From: Klebsiella pneumoniae
GTDB taxonomy: Bacteria; Pseudomonadota; Gammaproteobacteria; Pseudomonadales; Pseudohongiellaceae
DNA length: 52,179 nt
Reading direction: 5' to 3'
Assembly (NCBI GenBank): GCA_945877175.1
Contig: CAMCRC010000010.1
Span: forward strand, 1-52,179
Within the stretch, counting starts at the first letter, position 1; every line of letters begins with the position of its first letter. Below, piece after piece: positions 10,181-21,892 of the stretch. Made by a program: the position numbers and the translations under genes. The notes below the pieces were generated by a model. That model saw only the letters and a list, made by a program, of their open reading frames with translations. It was not told where the DNA came from and did no database searches.

Positions 10181-10856
10181 GGCGCTGCAGAATCCTTTGC
10201 ACGGTCTTGAAACTGACCGGAGCGACTGGCGTGCTGACTTCCGCCGCAATGACTCGCAGGGATTTGCCCTGATCGCGCAACTGCAGGATTCGTTTCAGCA
10301 CTTTCTGCTCCATGGGATTTTCGATAAGACGGCCATTGGAATAGATCATGTATCCAAAGGGTCTGCTTCCGCCAAGATAGCGACCCTTGCTGCGCTGGTT
10401 CTTCTTCACATTGCAAATGCGTTCAACCGAGCGGCGCCTCTCCAGACCTGCAAACAGCCGCGCTGAAGTCAGAACGTCCAACCTGAGCGACGGGTCTGTG
10501 GCATCACCGTCCAGTTCCAGTACGAAGAGCGCAATACCGCGGTCCCGCAGGTGCTGCAAGGTAGTGACGGCATCATAGCAGGAGCTGAAGAGGCGCTCCA
10601 AGGCGAAGACTACTATGGTGTCGCCGGACTGCAAGCGCGAGAGCAGTGCCGCCCCACCTTCCCGGTTCGCAAAATCGGCATTCCATGGCAGGGCAGATTC
10701 AACAACGCAGCCTTCAATGGTCCAGCCGCGCGTGTGACACAAGCGCAAAAGTTGCTGTTCTTCGTCGGCCAGTGCCAGCGCAAGATCGCGCACAGTGTTG
10801 ACGGACCCAGATTGCGTCTCGAATTCCGACGTACGCCAGTAAAGCGTCACTTTCAT
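10173..10856 (-). CDS. serine recombinase-like protein heading the lol operon
   Basis: A 227-residue protein of the resolvase/invertase family. The N-terminal catalytic domain (1-145) shows Y6, R8 and S10 in LYWRTSEFETQ, spaced as in gamma-delta resolvase, and GDTIVVFALERLFSS (79-92). There R88 matches the conserved Arg68, but the second active-site Arg (Arg71) is replaced by Ser91 and Asp67 by Glu87. A short recombinase-type segment (GRYLGGSRPFGYMI, 158-171) and a small C-terminal DNA-binding helix region follow. The start is ATG with GGAGG 8 bases upstream. The stop overlaps lolC by 8 nt, so it seems to be the first gene of the lol operon. No transposon ends are seen. It may be a DNA-binding protein with weakened recombination; the real role is unknown. 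Confidence 0.75.
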   Translation of the reverse strand: MKVTLYWRTSEFETQSGSVNTVRDLALALADEEQQLLRLCHTRGWTIEGCVVESALPWNADFANREGGAALLSRLQSGDTIVVFALERLFSSCYDAVTTLQHLRDRGIALFVLELDGDATDPSLRLDVLTSARLFAGLERRRSVERICNVKKNQRSKGRYLGGSRPFGYMIYSNGRLIENPMEQKVLKRILQLRDQGKSLRVIAAEVSTPVAPVSFKTVQRILQRHV

Positions 10857-10880
10857 TGCCTGTGCCTCCGCACGAACAAT

Positions 10881-10936
10881 GCCACAATTGAACCGCAGTC
10901 TACGCTTCGGTGCACCGGTACAGCAAGCATTGTGGC
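10881..10936. repeat. inverted repeat with internal palindrome upstream of the recombinase-like gene
   Basis: GCCACAAT at 10881-10888 is repeated in inverted form as ATTGTGGC at 10929-10936, with 40 bases between. A perfect 10-base palindrome, CGGTGCACCG, sits inside at 10908-10917. The block lies 25 to 80 bases upstream of the recombinase-like start, where an operator or recombination site would be expected. A weak minus-strand promoter (TTGCTG, 18 bases, TAGACT) falls between the arms. Function is inferred from position only. Confidence 0.45.
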
Positions 10937-11048
10937 GATTTCACTGGGTTGCAGGCGCACGGGAGAGTCCGTCTGCCAGCGAGAGGAAGAGGCACCAAAG
11001 CATTGTTGCAGATATCCCTCGAAACTCCGGAGAGTATTCGCCAGGTGT

Positions 11049-11077
11049 TTGAATTAAAAAGTATTTGCTGCTATATT
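11049..11077 (+). promoter_or_regulatory. sigma70-type promoter for rne
   Basis: A -35 box TTGAAT (11049-11054), a 17-base spacer and a -10 box TATATT (11072-11077) lie in an AT-rich patch of an otherwise GC-rich region. Transcription would begin near 11084, giving a leader of about 565 nt before rne. A long leader is expected, because E. coli rne also has a long 5' UTR used for autoregulation. Called by eye from consensus match and spacing. Confidence 0.6.
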
Positions 11078-11083
11078 CACCAA

Positions 11084-11648
11084 GACTCATAAAACGTCAG
11101 ACAGCCAGGATCAAGCCTCGCGATGACGAGGTGACAAATTCTGAACTACCGGCCTCATCTCGTTTTGACATTCAGGCCGTGTGTGATGACGCAGTGAAGA
11201 CAAGTCGGGCGCAGTAGCGCTGCTCCACCCCGAGCCAGCTTTGACGAATGAAAAGACAGCAGGAACAGCGCCGGAATGCGACGCTGCGAACATACGGAGT
11301 GCCGTCCTTGCTGGACGGCACGAACAGAAAGCCAATACAGCCGGATGAATCCGGGACGTATCAAATTCAACACGACACTGCCCTCGCAAAACACGCGAGA
11401 GTGGCAGCGTTGTAAAGCAGTCAGGTTCACATGAATCGACTCGGCGCAGCGAGACTGCTGAACGCCTGAGTCAGAGATGTCAGTCAACGGATTACTCGGT
11501 TCCCGGACCACCAGGTACAGCGATGAAGTTCAGATGTCACCATGGTTCTCTAGAAAGGAAAGCTGATCCGCTTTCAGTAACTTACTGCCCGCAGGTTTGA
11601 TGGCCCCGGGTTCACGCATCTGGCTCAACAGAGAAGTGAACCTGAAAA
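11084..11648 (+). promoter_or_regulatory. structured 5' leader of rne (candidate autoregulatory region)
   Basis: This stretch has no credible gene but several hairpins on the plus strand: CCTCG/CGAGG (11116-11131); CGGCCT/AGGCCG (11150-11179); a perfect 9-bp stem GTGCCGTCC/GGACGGCAC with loop TTGCT (11299-11321); CTGCC-CTCGC/GCGAG-GGCAG with a 3-base bulge (11378-11407); a long composite hairpin GACTCGGCG-CAGC/GCTG-CGCC-GAGTC (11438-11472); and GAAAGC/GCTTTC (11558-11575). In E. coli, RNase E represses its own synthesis by recognising hairpins in this leader. A similar role here is inferred. The upstream 10,937-11,048 portion shows only the promoter. Confidence 0.55.
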
Positions 11649-14612
<2,964 letters not shown>

Positions 14613-14615
14613 GGA

Positions 14616-14659
14616 ATGAAAAAGGCCCGTGATTCGCAAGAATCACGGGCCTTTTTCAT
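14616..14659. terminator. bidirectional Rho-independent terminator between rne and etfA
   Basis: A perfect 20-bp stem (14616-14635 with 14640-14659) closed by a GCAA tetraloop. The outer arms are A-rich and T-rich, so each strand reads a GC stem followed by a T run. It lies between the convergent ends of rne and etfA and should stop transcription from both sides. Confidence 0.93.
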
Positions 14660-14677
14660 TTGCAGAAAAGCGTCGGA

Positions 14678-15604
<927 letters not shown>

Positions 15605-15653
15605 GTTTCGTCCTTCAACAAACGTGCGTATGGGGTGATCTGAAAGCGGATGG

Positions 15654-16403
15654 TCAAATGACCTTGGCTTCCGTCTTCAATCTGGCAATCAGTTCATCGA
15701 CACTGCCAACTTTGATGCCGGCTGTGCGCACAGGCGGCGCTTCGACACTGACGGTGCGCAGGCCCGACTGGACGTCGACACCGAGGTCGGTAGGCGTCAC
15801 CGTGTCAATGGGCTTCTTCTTGGCCTTCATGATGTTGGGCAGCGACGCATAGCGCGGCTCGTTCAGACGCAGATCGGTGGAGACAACCGCTGGCAGTGTG
15901 AGCAGGACTGTCTGCTCACCCCCATCGATTTCACGGACCACTTTCAGTTTGCCATCCTGCACTTCCACGCCACAGGCGAAGGTACCCTGCGGCATGCCAC
16001 TGATGGCCGCAAGCATCTGACCAACCTGATTGTTGTCGGTGTCGATGGACAGCTTGCCCACCAGCACAAGATCGATATGCTCGCGCTGCACGATAGCCCT
16101 GAGCAGCTTGGCCACAGCCAGTGGCTGCAGTCCGTCTTCTGTTTCCACGTGAATGCCACGGTCAGCACCAAGTGCCAGAGCGGTACGGATCTGCTCCTGA
16201 CAGGCCTTCTCGCCAATCGACACAACGATGACTTCGTCGGCCTGACCCTTTTCCTTGATGCGGATAGCCTCTTCCACGGCAATCTCGCAGAAGGGATTGA
16301 TTGCCATCTTGGCATTGGCAAGCTCGACGCCGCTGTTGTCGGCTTTCACCCGCACTTTGACATTGGCGTCGACAACACGCTTGACGGCCACAAGAATCTT
16401 CAT
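15654..16403 (-). CDS. etfB: electron transfer flavoprotein beta subunit
   Basis: Beta subunit of ETF, binding AMP and contacting partner dehydrogenases. About 249 residues from [17 protein letters not shown], the standard family start. The ATG at 16403 is preceded by GGAG six bases upstream; the longer in-frame extension upstream has no family character. Family segments include [19 protein letters not shown] and the recognition-loop-like [21 protein letters not shown]. It is the first gene of the etfB-etfA pair and is divergent from a small lipoprotein gene across 227 bases. Confidence 0.96.
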   Translation of the reverse strand: MKILVAVKRVVDANVKVRVKADNSGVELANAKMAINPFCEIAVEEAIRIKEKGQADEVIVVSIGEKACQEQIRTALALGADRGIHVETEDGLQPLAVAKLLRAIVQREHIDLVLVGKLSIDTDNNQVGQMLAAISGMPQGTFACGVEVQDGKLKVVREIDGGEQTVLLTLPAVVSTDLRLNEPRYASLPNIMKAKKKPIDTVTPTDLGVDVQSGLRTVSVEAPPVRTAGIKVGSVDELIARLKTEAKVI

Positions 16404-16630
16404 GGATTCTCCACTTGGATATGAAATTTTAATGTAAGAAAGCAAATCACGAGCGGCGCAGTAACGACAATATTCTGTCAATAATCCTGTGCGGGGCGCC
16501 CGAAAAAGGCTGCCAATGATGCCGGGTTTATCCTTGAGCGTCAATTGAACAGCTAGTTCGACAATAGCGGCGCAAAGTTTGCTGAGATTGATCAAAATGC
16601 CAATACGCACACCGTTGCGAGGACTTTCTC

Positions 16631-16903
16631 ATGCGCCATCGATACGCCCTGACGCTCCTGTCACTTTGCTTTGCCAGCCTGCTGGGGGGCTGTGGATTCG
16701 TGGCCGCACCTATCGCCGGCACCGCGACAACAGCTGCGCAGCTGAGCGTCAAGGGTGCCGACAAAGGCATCCACTACAGCAAGATAGCGGCAAAGAATGT
16801 CGTCGAAGCGGCAGGAAACGTCTCCAGCGCTGCCGCAAACGGCCTGCGGCCGGTCACCAGCGAGGAAGCAGCGGCGCTGCATGAGCGCTTCTCGGACCGT
16901 TGA
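16631..16903 (+). CDS. small putative lipoprotein, unknown function
   Basis: A 90-residue protein with a short basic N terminus, a hydrophobic stretch and a lipobox-like LGGC, with the lipidated Cys at 21. The mature part is Ala-rich (AAPIAGTATTAAQLSVKGADKG...) with helix-forming character and ends in a charged tail. I do not recognise a family. It stands alone between etfB (divergent) and the DUF1285 gene, whose end is only 6 bases away on the other strand. The start is ATG without an obvious strong ribosome site. Confidence 0.65.
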   Translation: MRHRYALTLLSLCFASLLGGCGFVAAPIAGTATTAAQLSVKGADKGIHYSKIAAKNVVEAAGNVSSAAANGLRPVTSEEAAALHERFSDR

Positions 16904-16909
16904 GACATC

Positions 16910-17428
16910 TCAAAGCGTTGTACCAAGCGCAAAACGCTGACCATGGCTCCAGACCACCCAGGCACTGACGCCATTCACCGTATCCTCCTGCGCCAGATCT
17001 GACAGCTGATAGAAAACCGCACGGGTAAGTCGTGCGTGCAGGCCTTCCCGCACTTGCAGAAGCGGATGCGGCCCGCCTTCCCTTTCCTCCACCCATAAAG
17101 GATGCCGGGCATTCGCTGTGACATGCTCACCCGTGTTGAGTTCAAATGTGAAAGCAGCCTCCGAGCCATCGCCCGTCACCTGCAGCAGAACCGCCACAAA
17201 TGGACAATCGTCGACCTGGATCAACATTTTTTCCACAGGGGTCACGAGATAGAACTGACCGTCCGCTTCCCGTTGCAGGATGGAGGCGAACAGGCGCACA
17301 AGTGCGGGACGCAGAATCGGACGACCTTCGTGAAGCCATACGCCGTCAGCGGTGATGCGAATGTCTATCGCGCCGCAATACGGTGGATTCCGCAGGGATT
17401 CAGAAAGAAAGGGCGCCGTGTCAATCAT
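16910..17428 (-). CDS. DUF1285 family protein
   Basis: A 172-residue soluble protein matching the DUF1285 pattern: an early DIRITADGVWLHEGRPI segment, then RLFASILQREADGQFYLVTPVEK, and a late LTRAVFYQLSDLA. Members are widespread in proteobacteria and their function is not established. It starts with ATG 6 bases after the stop of the upstream lipoprotein gene, so the two are probably co-transcribed. Its end nearly touches the convergent small lipoprotein gene with no visible terminator. Confidence 0.8.
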   Translation of the reverse strand: MIDTAPFLSESLRNPPYCGAIDIRITADGVWLHEGRPILRPALVRLFASILQREADGQFYLVTPVEKMLIQVDDCPFVAVLLQVTGDGSEAAFTFELNTGEHVTANARHPLWVEEREGGPHPLLQVREGLHARLTRAVFYQLSDLAQEDTVNGVSAWVVWSHGQRFALGTTL

Positions 17429-17434
17429 CGACCC

Positions 17435-18109
17435 TTACGGTACCAGACTATCCACGTACTGACCAAGCGCGGCGACCAGCAGTCTGTCCGGGGTTTCTTC
17501 GTACAGACCCAGGATTCCGGCCCGCGTTTCGATGGATACCACATCGACTATTCTCCCCGTCGTCGTATCCAGGACGGTGAGCTGGATGCGGGCCCGATCA
17601 AGTCCGAAGGCATCCTGCACCTCCTCGCCTGTGCGATAGCGCAGGGTGTCCGCAATTTCCGACCAGGTACCGACAGTGTCTTCCCACAGCAGCACTCGCG
17701 GATAGATCACGAAGTCGATGCGGTTCAGCGTCGCAGATTGTCGCGCATCGAAAAGAGATTCCGAGCGCTCGGCACGCAGCACTCTTGGAAACAGCCTCCG
17801 CACCTCTCCCGCCAGGATGATCGAGAGGCTGTCATCTGGCGCCGGCTGGAGAGTGGGCAGGTCAGACGCCGCTGTGGGGCGCAGAAAGGGGTATTGTTCG
17901 AGTCCACTCAGAGCAACGTAGAAACTGACATCCTGAGACAGCACCCAGTGTGCGCTGCGCTCCACCTTGTGGTCGTCCAGAATACCGGCGTCGGAAGTCA
18001 GTGCCAGGCTTTCGTTATAAACCTGCTGGAGTTCGCCGCGCAATGTCTGCACATTGCTGCAGGCAGTTGTGGCAAGCAAAAGGACGATGCCGGTCATGGC
18101 GCGGATCAT
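17435..18109 (-). CDS. putative DUF4823-like lipoprotein
   Basis: About 224 residues with an N-terminal signal (MIRAMTGIVLLLATTACSN) and a likely lipidated Cys at 17. The Thr at -3 makes the lipobox less typical. The middle segment IDFVIYPRVLLWEDTVGTW, then RARIQLTVLDTTTGRIVDV, resembles DUF4823 lipoproteins of pseudomonads as I remember them. I chose the ATG at 18109 over a TTG three codons upstream. Function is unknown; it probably sits in the periplasm or outer membrane and is co-transcribed with the DUF1285 gene. Confidence 0.65.
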   Translation of the reverse strand: MIRAMTGIVLLLATTACSNVQTLRGELQQVYNESLALTSDAGILDDHKVERSAHWVLSQDVSFYVALSGLEQYPFLRPTAASDLPTLQPAPDDSLSIILAGEVRRLFPRVLRAERSESLFDARQSATLNRIDFVIYPRVLLWEDTVGTWSEIADTLRYRTGEEVQDAFGLDRARIQLTVLDTTTGRIVDVVSIETRAGILGLYEETPDRLLVAALGQYVDSLVP

Positions 18110-18208
18110 GGTAAGCAAGCCTCAATCAGGGAACTCAGGCGGCAAAGATCGGCCGTTGCCAGCACTTTTTGCCTTGATTCTTCATAGCAAGCACATTGCT
18201 TGCCAACC

Positions 18209-18502
18209 CTACATTTCCCGGACGCGGGAACACCGGCGACAACGATAGACATGATCCGCGCCTGTCAGCACCATGATCTGAGGAGGCCAGGTACATTTGC
18301 ACAGCAAGTATCCAAGTTTCTGCGCCAGCTCGATCTCCTGCAGACGCTCCTGCAGTGTGACTGCCTGCGGCGCCGTAGCAAGCTCCGGGAATGGCGGCTC
18401 CTGCACTTTGGGGACGAGTTTCACGGGAGCAGACGTTGTGATCGGCGCGGAGGACTCTGCGTCCGTTGTATCGAGCAGCGCTTCCAACTCCGTCAGATTC
18501 AT
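18209..18502 (-). CDS. small protein with zinc-ribbon-like C terminus
   Basis: About 97 residues. The first part is acidic and Pro/Ala-rich, then comes a helical stretch (ERLQEIELAQKLGYLL), and the end carries CKC and, about 20 residues later, CRRC, which could hold a zinc ion. The ATG at 18502 overlaps the stop of the upstream BY-kinase-like gene by 4 nt (ATGA), so it looks translationally coupled. An ATG five codons further up is possible. I recognise no family. The coupling suggests it partners the ATPase. Confidence 0.6.
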   Translation of the reverse strand: MNLTELEALLDTTDAESSAPITTSAPVKLVPKVQEPPFPELATAPQAVTLQERLQEIELAQKLGYLLCKCTWPPQIMVLTGADHVYRCRRCSRVREM

Positions 18503-20121
18503 GGCGCCTTCGTCCACAACGGCAAGGGTGTGCTATCGAATTGCCGGGTTCGATTCAGAACCACATGAACGGGCGGCATGTCCGCCACGTCCAGCTTGCG
18601 CAGTTCCGCTCGGGCCTGTTCAACCCTTGTGCTTCCTGCTGCCACGACGAACACGATGTCACTGCACAATTTCCCGACAAGCAGTGTATCGCTGACATCA
18701 CCGAGGGCAGGCACATCAAGAATCACAGTGTCATAACGGCGTTGCAGCATGTCCAGAATGCGTCGAAAGCGTTTGCCTGCCAACAATTCCTGCGGATTTG
18801 GAGGCAGCACACCCGAAGGAATCACATCGATTCCCTTGCTCTTGAGCGTGTGTGCGCAATCGCGCAATTGCGCGGCGCCCGCAACGAGATGAGACAAACC
18901 TGCGGCGCGAGCGGGCACTCCGAGAAATTCGCGGCTAGACCGCATGTCTGCGTTGATCAGCAAGACTCGCTCCGTGCGGCCCATTGCCAGCGCAAGGCTG
19001 GCCGCGATGGTGGACTTTCCCTCGCCGTGCACGCTGGACGTCGTCAGAATTACGCGTCCTTTGGGAAACTGCTCAAGGGGGTCTGGCTCCGGCCGGCGCA
19101 TTTGCAGCCGAATGCGCAAGGCTGCCAGAGCCTGTGCGTAGGGACGATCTTCCAGGAACTCGGGAATATCAATCGCGGGGGACAGTGGCAAGCTGGCGGC
19201 ACACGACCGGGCCAAGCTACGGGCAATGTCCGAAGGAAAATCCAGACTGTCGCGCCATTGGAACTGCGCTGCCAGCGCGAGCGCAGGCACGGCGACGCTA
19301 CCGAGGTAGCCAAGCAGTACCCACCACCCCAGAGTGGTTTTCAGGGGCTCAACTGGCAATGTAGCGGGATCCATAACACGGGCACTGATCATTTGCCCAA
19401 GTGTCGCGTCGTAACTGCGCACTACCTGGCTGACCAGCGCCGACTCAAGGACAGGCCCAAGAACGCGTTGTCCGGCCGACGTCAATCCAGTCAACGCTGC
19501 GCGCGCTGGTGGCTCTGTCAGCAATGGCGGGATCAGATCATTCACAGGGGAGACAGACAAGGCCGACACCTGCGTCTCAGCGTCGCCGACATCGATCATG
19601 TTGTACTCAGGAATCTGCGTGACACTGTCCAGCTTGGCGATCAGCAATCCCGCCGCGCGCCGCACTTCCTGGATCTGTGCATTGACGGTGTAGTCAACAT
19701 AGGCCTGAGCTACGGCGCTGGCCCCGGTGCGGGCAGCCTCTGCGTCTGCAGCCCGGTAATGCAAGGCCAGCAGGAACGACTGCGGAACAATCTCCACACG
19801 AAGCCCGTCTCGCAAATCGCCGGCGACGGTTGCCGACTGCAAGATGTTCCTCTGGGTTTCCATGAGCATCGGCAGACTGCCCGTGACGCGACTTTCCTCA
19901 CTGGCCGATGCAAACACCGGAGCCTGCACTTCCACCAGAGCTCTGGATTCAAACTGCGGTTCGCGAAGAAACCCGAGCAAGGCAATGACCAGAGCAACTG
20001 GCAATCCAGCCAGCAGGAGATGGCGAGTATGGACTCTCAGCGGCCACCACCACTGCGGCGTCTGGCTGCCATCAGAGCGTGAATGCGCAGAAGTGTCCTG
20101 CAATTCATCATTGTTTGTCAC
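18499..20121 (-). CDS. polysaccharide co-polymerase/BY-kinase-like ATPase lacking a tyrosine tail
   Basis: A 540-residue inner-membrane protein laid out like a Wzc-type bacterial tyrosine kinase: helix 1 (about 34-52), a short periplasmic Wzz-like domain, a Pro-containing approach to helix 2 (about 265-285), and a cytoplasmic P-loop domain. Walker A is SSVHGEGKST (362-371), Walker A' is LLINADMR (387-394) and Walker B is TVILDVP (465-471). The A' motif has Asn390 where kinases usually have the first Asp. No tyrosine follows residue 463, so the usual autophosphorylated cluster is absent. The start is GTG. No polysaccharide genes are nearby. It may be a chain-length or secretion regulator rather than an active kinase. 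Confidence 0.75.
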   Translation of the reverse strand: MTNNDELQDTSAHSRSDGSQTPQWWWPLRVHTRHLLLAGLPVALVIALLGFLREPQFESRALVEVQAPVFASASEESRVTGSLPMLMETQRNILQSATVAGDLRDGLRVEIVPQSFLLALHYRAADAEAARTGASAVAQAYVDYTVNAQIQEVRRAAGLLIAKLDSVTQIPEYNMIDVGDAETQVSALSVSPVNDLIPPLLTEPPARAALTGLTSAGQRVLGPVLESALVSQVVRSYDATLGQMISARVMDPATLPVEPLKTTLGWWVLLGYLGSVAVPALALAAQFQWRDSLDFPSDIARSLARSCAASLPLSPAIDIPEFLEDRPYAQALAALRIRLQMRRPEPDPLEQFPKGRVILTTSSVHGEGKSTIAASLALAMGRTERVLLINADMRSSREFLGVPARAAGLSHLVAGAAQLRDCAHTLKSKGIDVIPSGVLPPNPQELLAGKRFRRILDMLQRRYDTVILDVPALGDVSDTLLVGKLCSDIVFVVAAGSTRVEQARAELRKLDVADMPPVHVVLNRTRQFDSTPLPLWTKAP

Positions 20122-20258
20122 AGTTTTTCCAGGCCCGGCTTCGCAGGCACTTCAGCATCTGACATTGCGAGGAGTATCCTTGTCCCCGTACTTTCATTCA
20201 TGTTATATCGGCCGCTCTTTCAAGAGCTTGAACATTTACACCGGCGCGGGAGCGACCA

Positions 20259-21365
20259 TTGCAAGACTCAGATCAGGGGCTTTTTCGCTCACTTTTGCTC
20301 AATAATACTCCATTAATGGATGTCAGAGCCCCCATGGAATTCGTGCGGGGTGCATTTCCATGCGCCGAAAATCTACCCTTGCTGCAGGATTCAGAACGTC
20401 AGCGTGTCGGCACGTGCTACAAGCAGGAAGGACAGGACGCCGCCATCGCCCTTGGGCACAGACTGGTCAACGGGCGCTTGAAGCAGGCAAGGATCGACGC
20501 CTGGCTGGCATGGATCGACTCACACCCGGGCGCATGGCTTTACTGTTTTCGTGGAGGGCTGCGCTCTGCCATCACTCAGCAGTGGCTGGAAGAGGCCGGA
20601 GCCGCATGTCCCCGCGTGCCGGGTGGCTACAAGGCGCTGCGGCAATTCCTTGTGGAGACCATTGAACAGACCAGCAGCAAACGCCAGTTCCTGGTGATCG
20701 CCGGCCCTACCGGATCTGCCAAAACCCATCTGCTGCACCGACTGCCGAATGGGGTGGACCTCGAGGGGCTTGCCAGACATCGCGGCTCCGCGTTTGGTGC
20801 CATGATTGCAAACCAGCCCAGCCAGATAGATTTCGAAAATGCACTGGCAATCGACTTCCTCCGCCAGGAACAATTGCCCTGGGAACGCATCTTTGTGGAA
20901 GACGAAAGTCAGGCGATTGGCTCGCTGTCTGTGCCATTTGCGCTCTACGGCGTGATGAAACAGGCCCCGATTGCGCTCATAAGGGAAACCCTGGAAAAAC
21001 GGGCGGACACTATTCTGAACGACTACATCCGCAGCAATCTTGCCGATTTCCAGAAGGCCGATCCCGCGCAGTCATTCACCTTGTTTTCGAAGTATCTGCA
21101 GGACAGTCTCGACCGCATTCAGCGGCGGCTCGGCGGCGACCGCCATGCGCTTCTGACAAATATGATGCGCAGTGCTCTGGAGGTACAAGCCAGGACTGGA
21201 GATACCGAAGCGCATCGCGACTGGATCAGCCACCTGCTGCAGGAGTACTACGACCCTATGTACCGCTATCAACTCTCGAAGCGACTGGATCGCGTGATCT
21301 TTCAGGGCAATGGCGAAGAGTTCATAGCGTGGGCAGCTGGCCTTCAGGACTCCGCGACCGCGTAA
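20259..21365 (+). CDS. mnmH: tRNA 2-selenouridine/geranyl-2-thiouridine synthase
   Basis: MnmH (SelU, YbbB) converts 2-thiouridine at the wobble position of some tRNAs to 2-selenouridine. 368 residues, normal length. The N-terminal rhodanese domain has PLMDVRAPMEF and the active-site loop YCFRGGLRS (Cys about 96). The C-terminal P-loop domain has GPTGSAKT in place of the usual GxTGSGKT, then PNGVDLEGLARHRGSAFG and EEYYDPMYRYQL. I kept the TTG start because GGGAG lies 6 bases upstream and the N terminus matches E. coli; an ATG 19 codons in would cut into the domain. Its 3' end overlaps the convergent hpt by 22 bases. No selD is in the window. Confidence 0.93.
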   Translation: MQDSDQGLFRSLLLNNTPLMDVRAPMEFVRGAFPCAENLPLLQDSERQRVGTCYKQEGQDAAIALGHRLVNGRLKQARIDAWLAWIDSHPGAWLYCFRGGLRSAITQQWLEEAGAACPRVPGGYKALRQFLVETIEQTSSKRQFLVIAGPTGSAKTHLLHRLPNGVDLEGLARHRGSAFGAMIANQPSQIDFENALAIDFLRQEQLPWERIFVEDESQAIGSLSVPFALYGVMKQAPIALIRETLEKRADTILNDYIRSNLADFQKADPAQSFTLFSKYLQDSLDRIQRRLGGDRHALLTNMMRSALEVQARTGDTEAHRDWISHLLQEYYDPMYRYQLSKRLDRVIFQGNGEEFIAWAAGLQDSATA

Positions 21366-21892
21366 ATGCCCGGGGCATTGCGCAGATAACCCTTGTAGTC
21401 CATGCCAAAGCCGAACAAGTAGCGATCGGGGGCGTCCATACCGGTAATCTCGGCACGCTTCAGTTCTGGATGCCGGCGCTCATGATTCTTGTCCACCAGT
21501 ACCGCAGTGAACACCCGCGCAGCGCCGTTGGCCAGACAATGGGCCCTGATCCCGACGAGCGTGTCGCCCTCGTCAAGAATGTCATCCACCAAGACGACTA
21601 CCCTCCCAGACAGCTCCAAGGCGGGAAAGACTTTCCATTGCAGTTCAGCCCCCGTGAGCTTCCCGCGATAGCGTGTTGCATGCAGATAGTCGACCTGCAG
21701 GGGAAAATGCAGCCGCGGCAGCAACATTCCTGTCAACACAAGTCCACCGTTCATGACACACATCACGATGGGATTCCGGCCTGACACTTCACTCGTGAGT
21801 TGTTCAGCCATGGTGTCCAGAATGCCATTCAGAGCGTCCGCATCAGCCAGGCAATCGGCTTCCTCCATGACCTTGCCAATCTCGTCGTTCAT
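21344..21892 (-). CDS. hpt: hypoxanthine-guanine phosphoribosyltransferase
   Basis: Purine salvage enzyme joining hypoxanthine or guanine to PRPP. 182 residues with the PRPP-binding loop VVVLVDDILDEGDTL, an early MCVMNGGLVLTGML, VDKNHERR, and a C-terminal PDRYLFGFGMDYKGYLRNAPGIY. The ATG overlaps the nagZ stop by 4 nt, so nagZ-hpt form a coupled pair. The 3' end overlaps the convergent mnmH by 22 bases, with no room for a terminator. Confidence 0.92.
   Translation of the reverse strand: MNDEIGKVMEEADCLADADALNGILDTMAEQLTSEVSGRNPIVMCVMNGGLVLTGMLLPRLHFPLQVDYLHATRYRGKLTGAELQWKVFPALELSGRVVVLVDDILDEGDTLVGIRAHCLANGAARVFTAVLVDKNHERRHPELKRAEITGMDAPDRYLFGFGMDYKGYLRNAPGIYAVAES

Noticed and set aside
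10968-11035. GGGAGAG-containing stretch suggestive of a glycine riboswitch
   Set aside because: The expected downstream GCCGAAGG-type core and paired segments are missing, and neither neighbour is a glycine gene.
10551-11057. 168-codon plus-strand frame across the recombinase start and intergenic DNA
   Set aside because: It crosses the promoter and inverted repeats and has no domain; the minus-strand recombinase is clear.
11155-11511. 118-codon minus-strand frame in the rne leader
   Set aside because: No ribosome site or recognisable motif; the region is better explained as a structured leader.
18466-20082. 538-codon open frame on the plus strand antisense to the BY-kinase-like gene
   Set aside because: The complementary strand encodes a clear Wzz-P-loop protein with Walker motifs. 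The plus-strand product is Arg/His/Gln-rich with no recognisable domain, typical of a shadow frame in GC-rich DNA.
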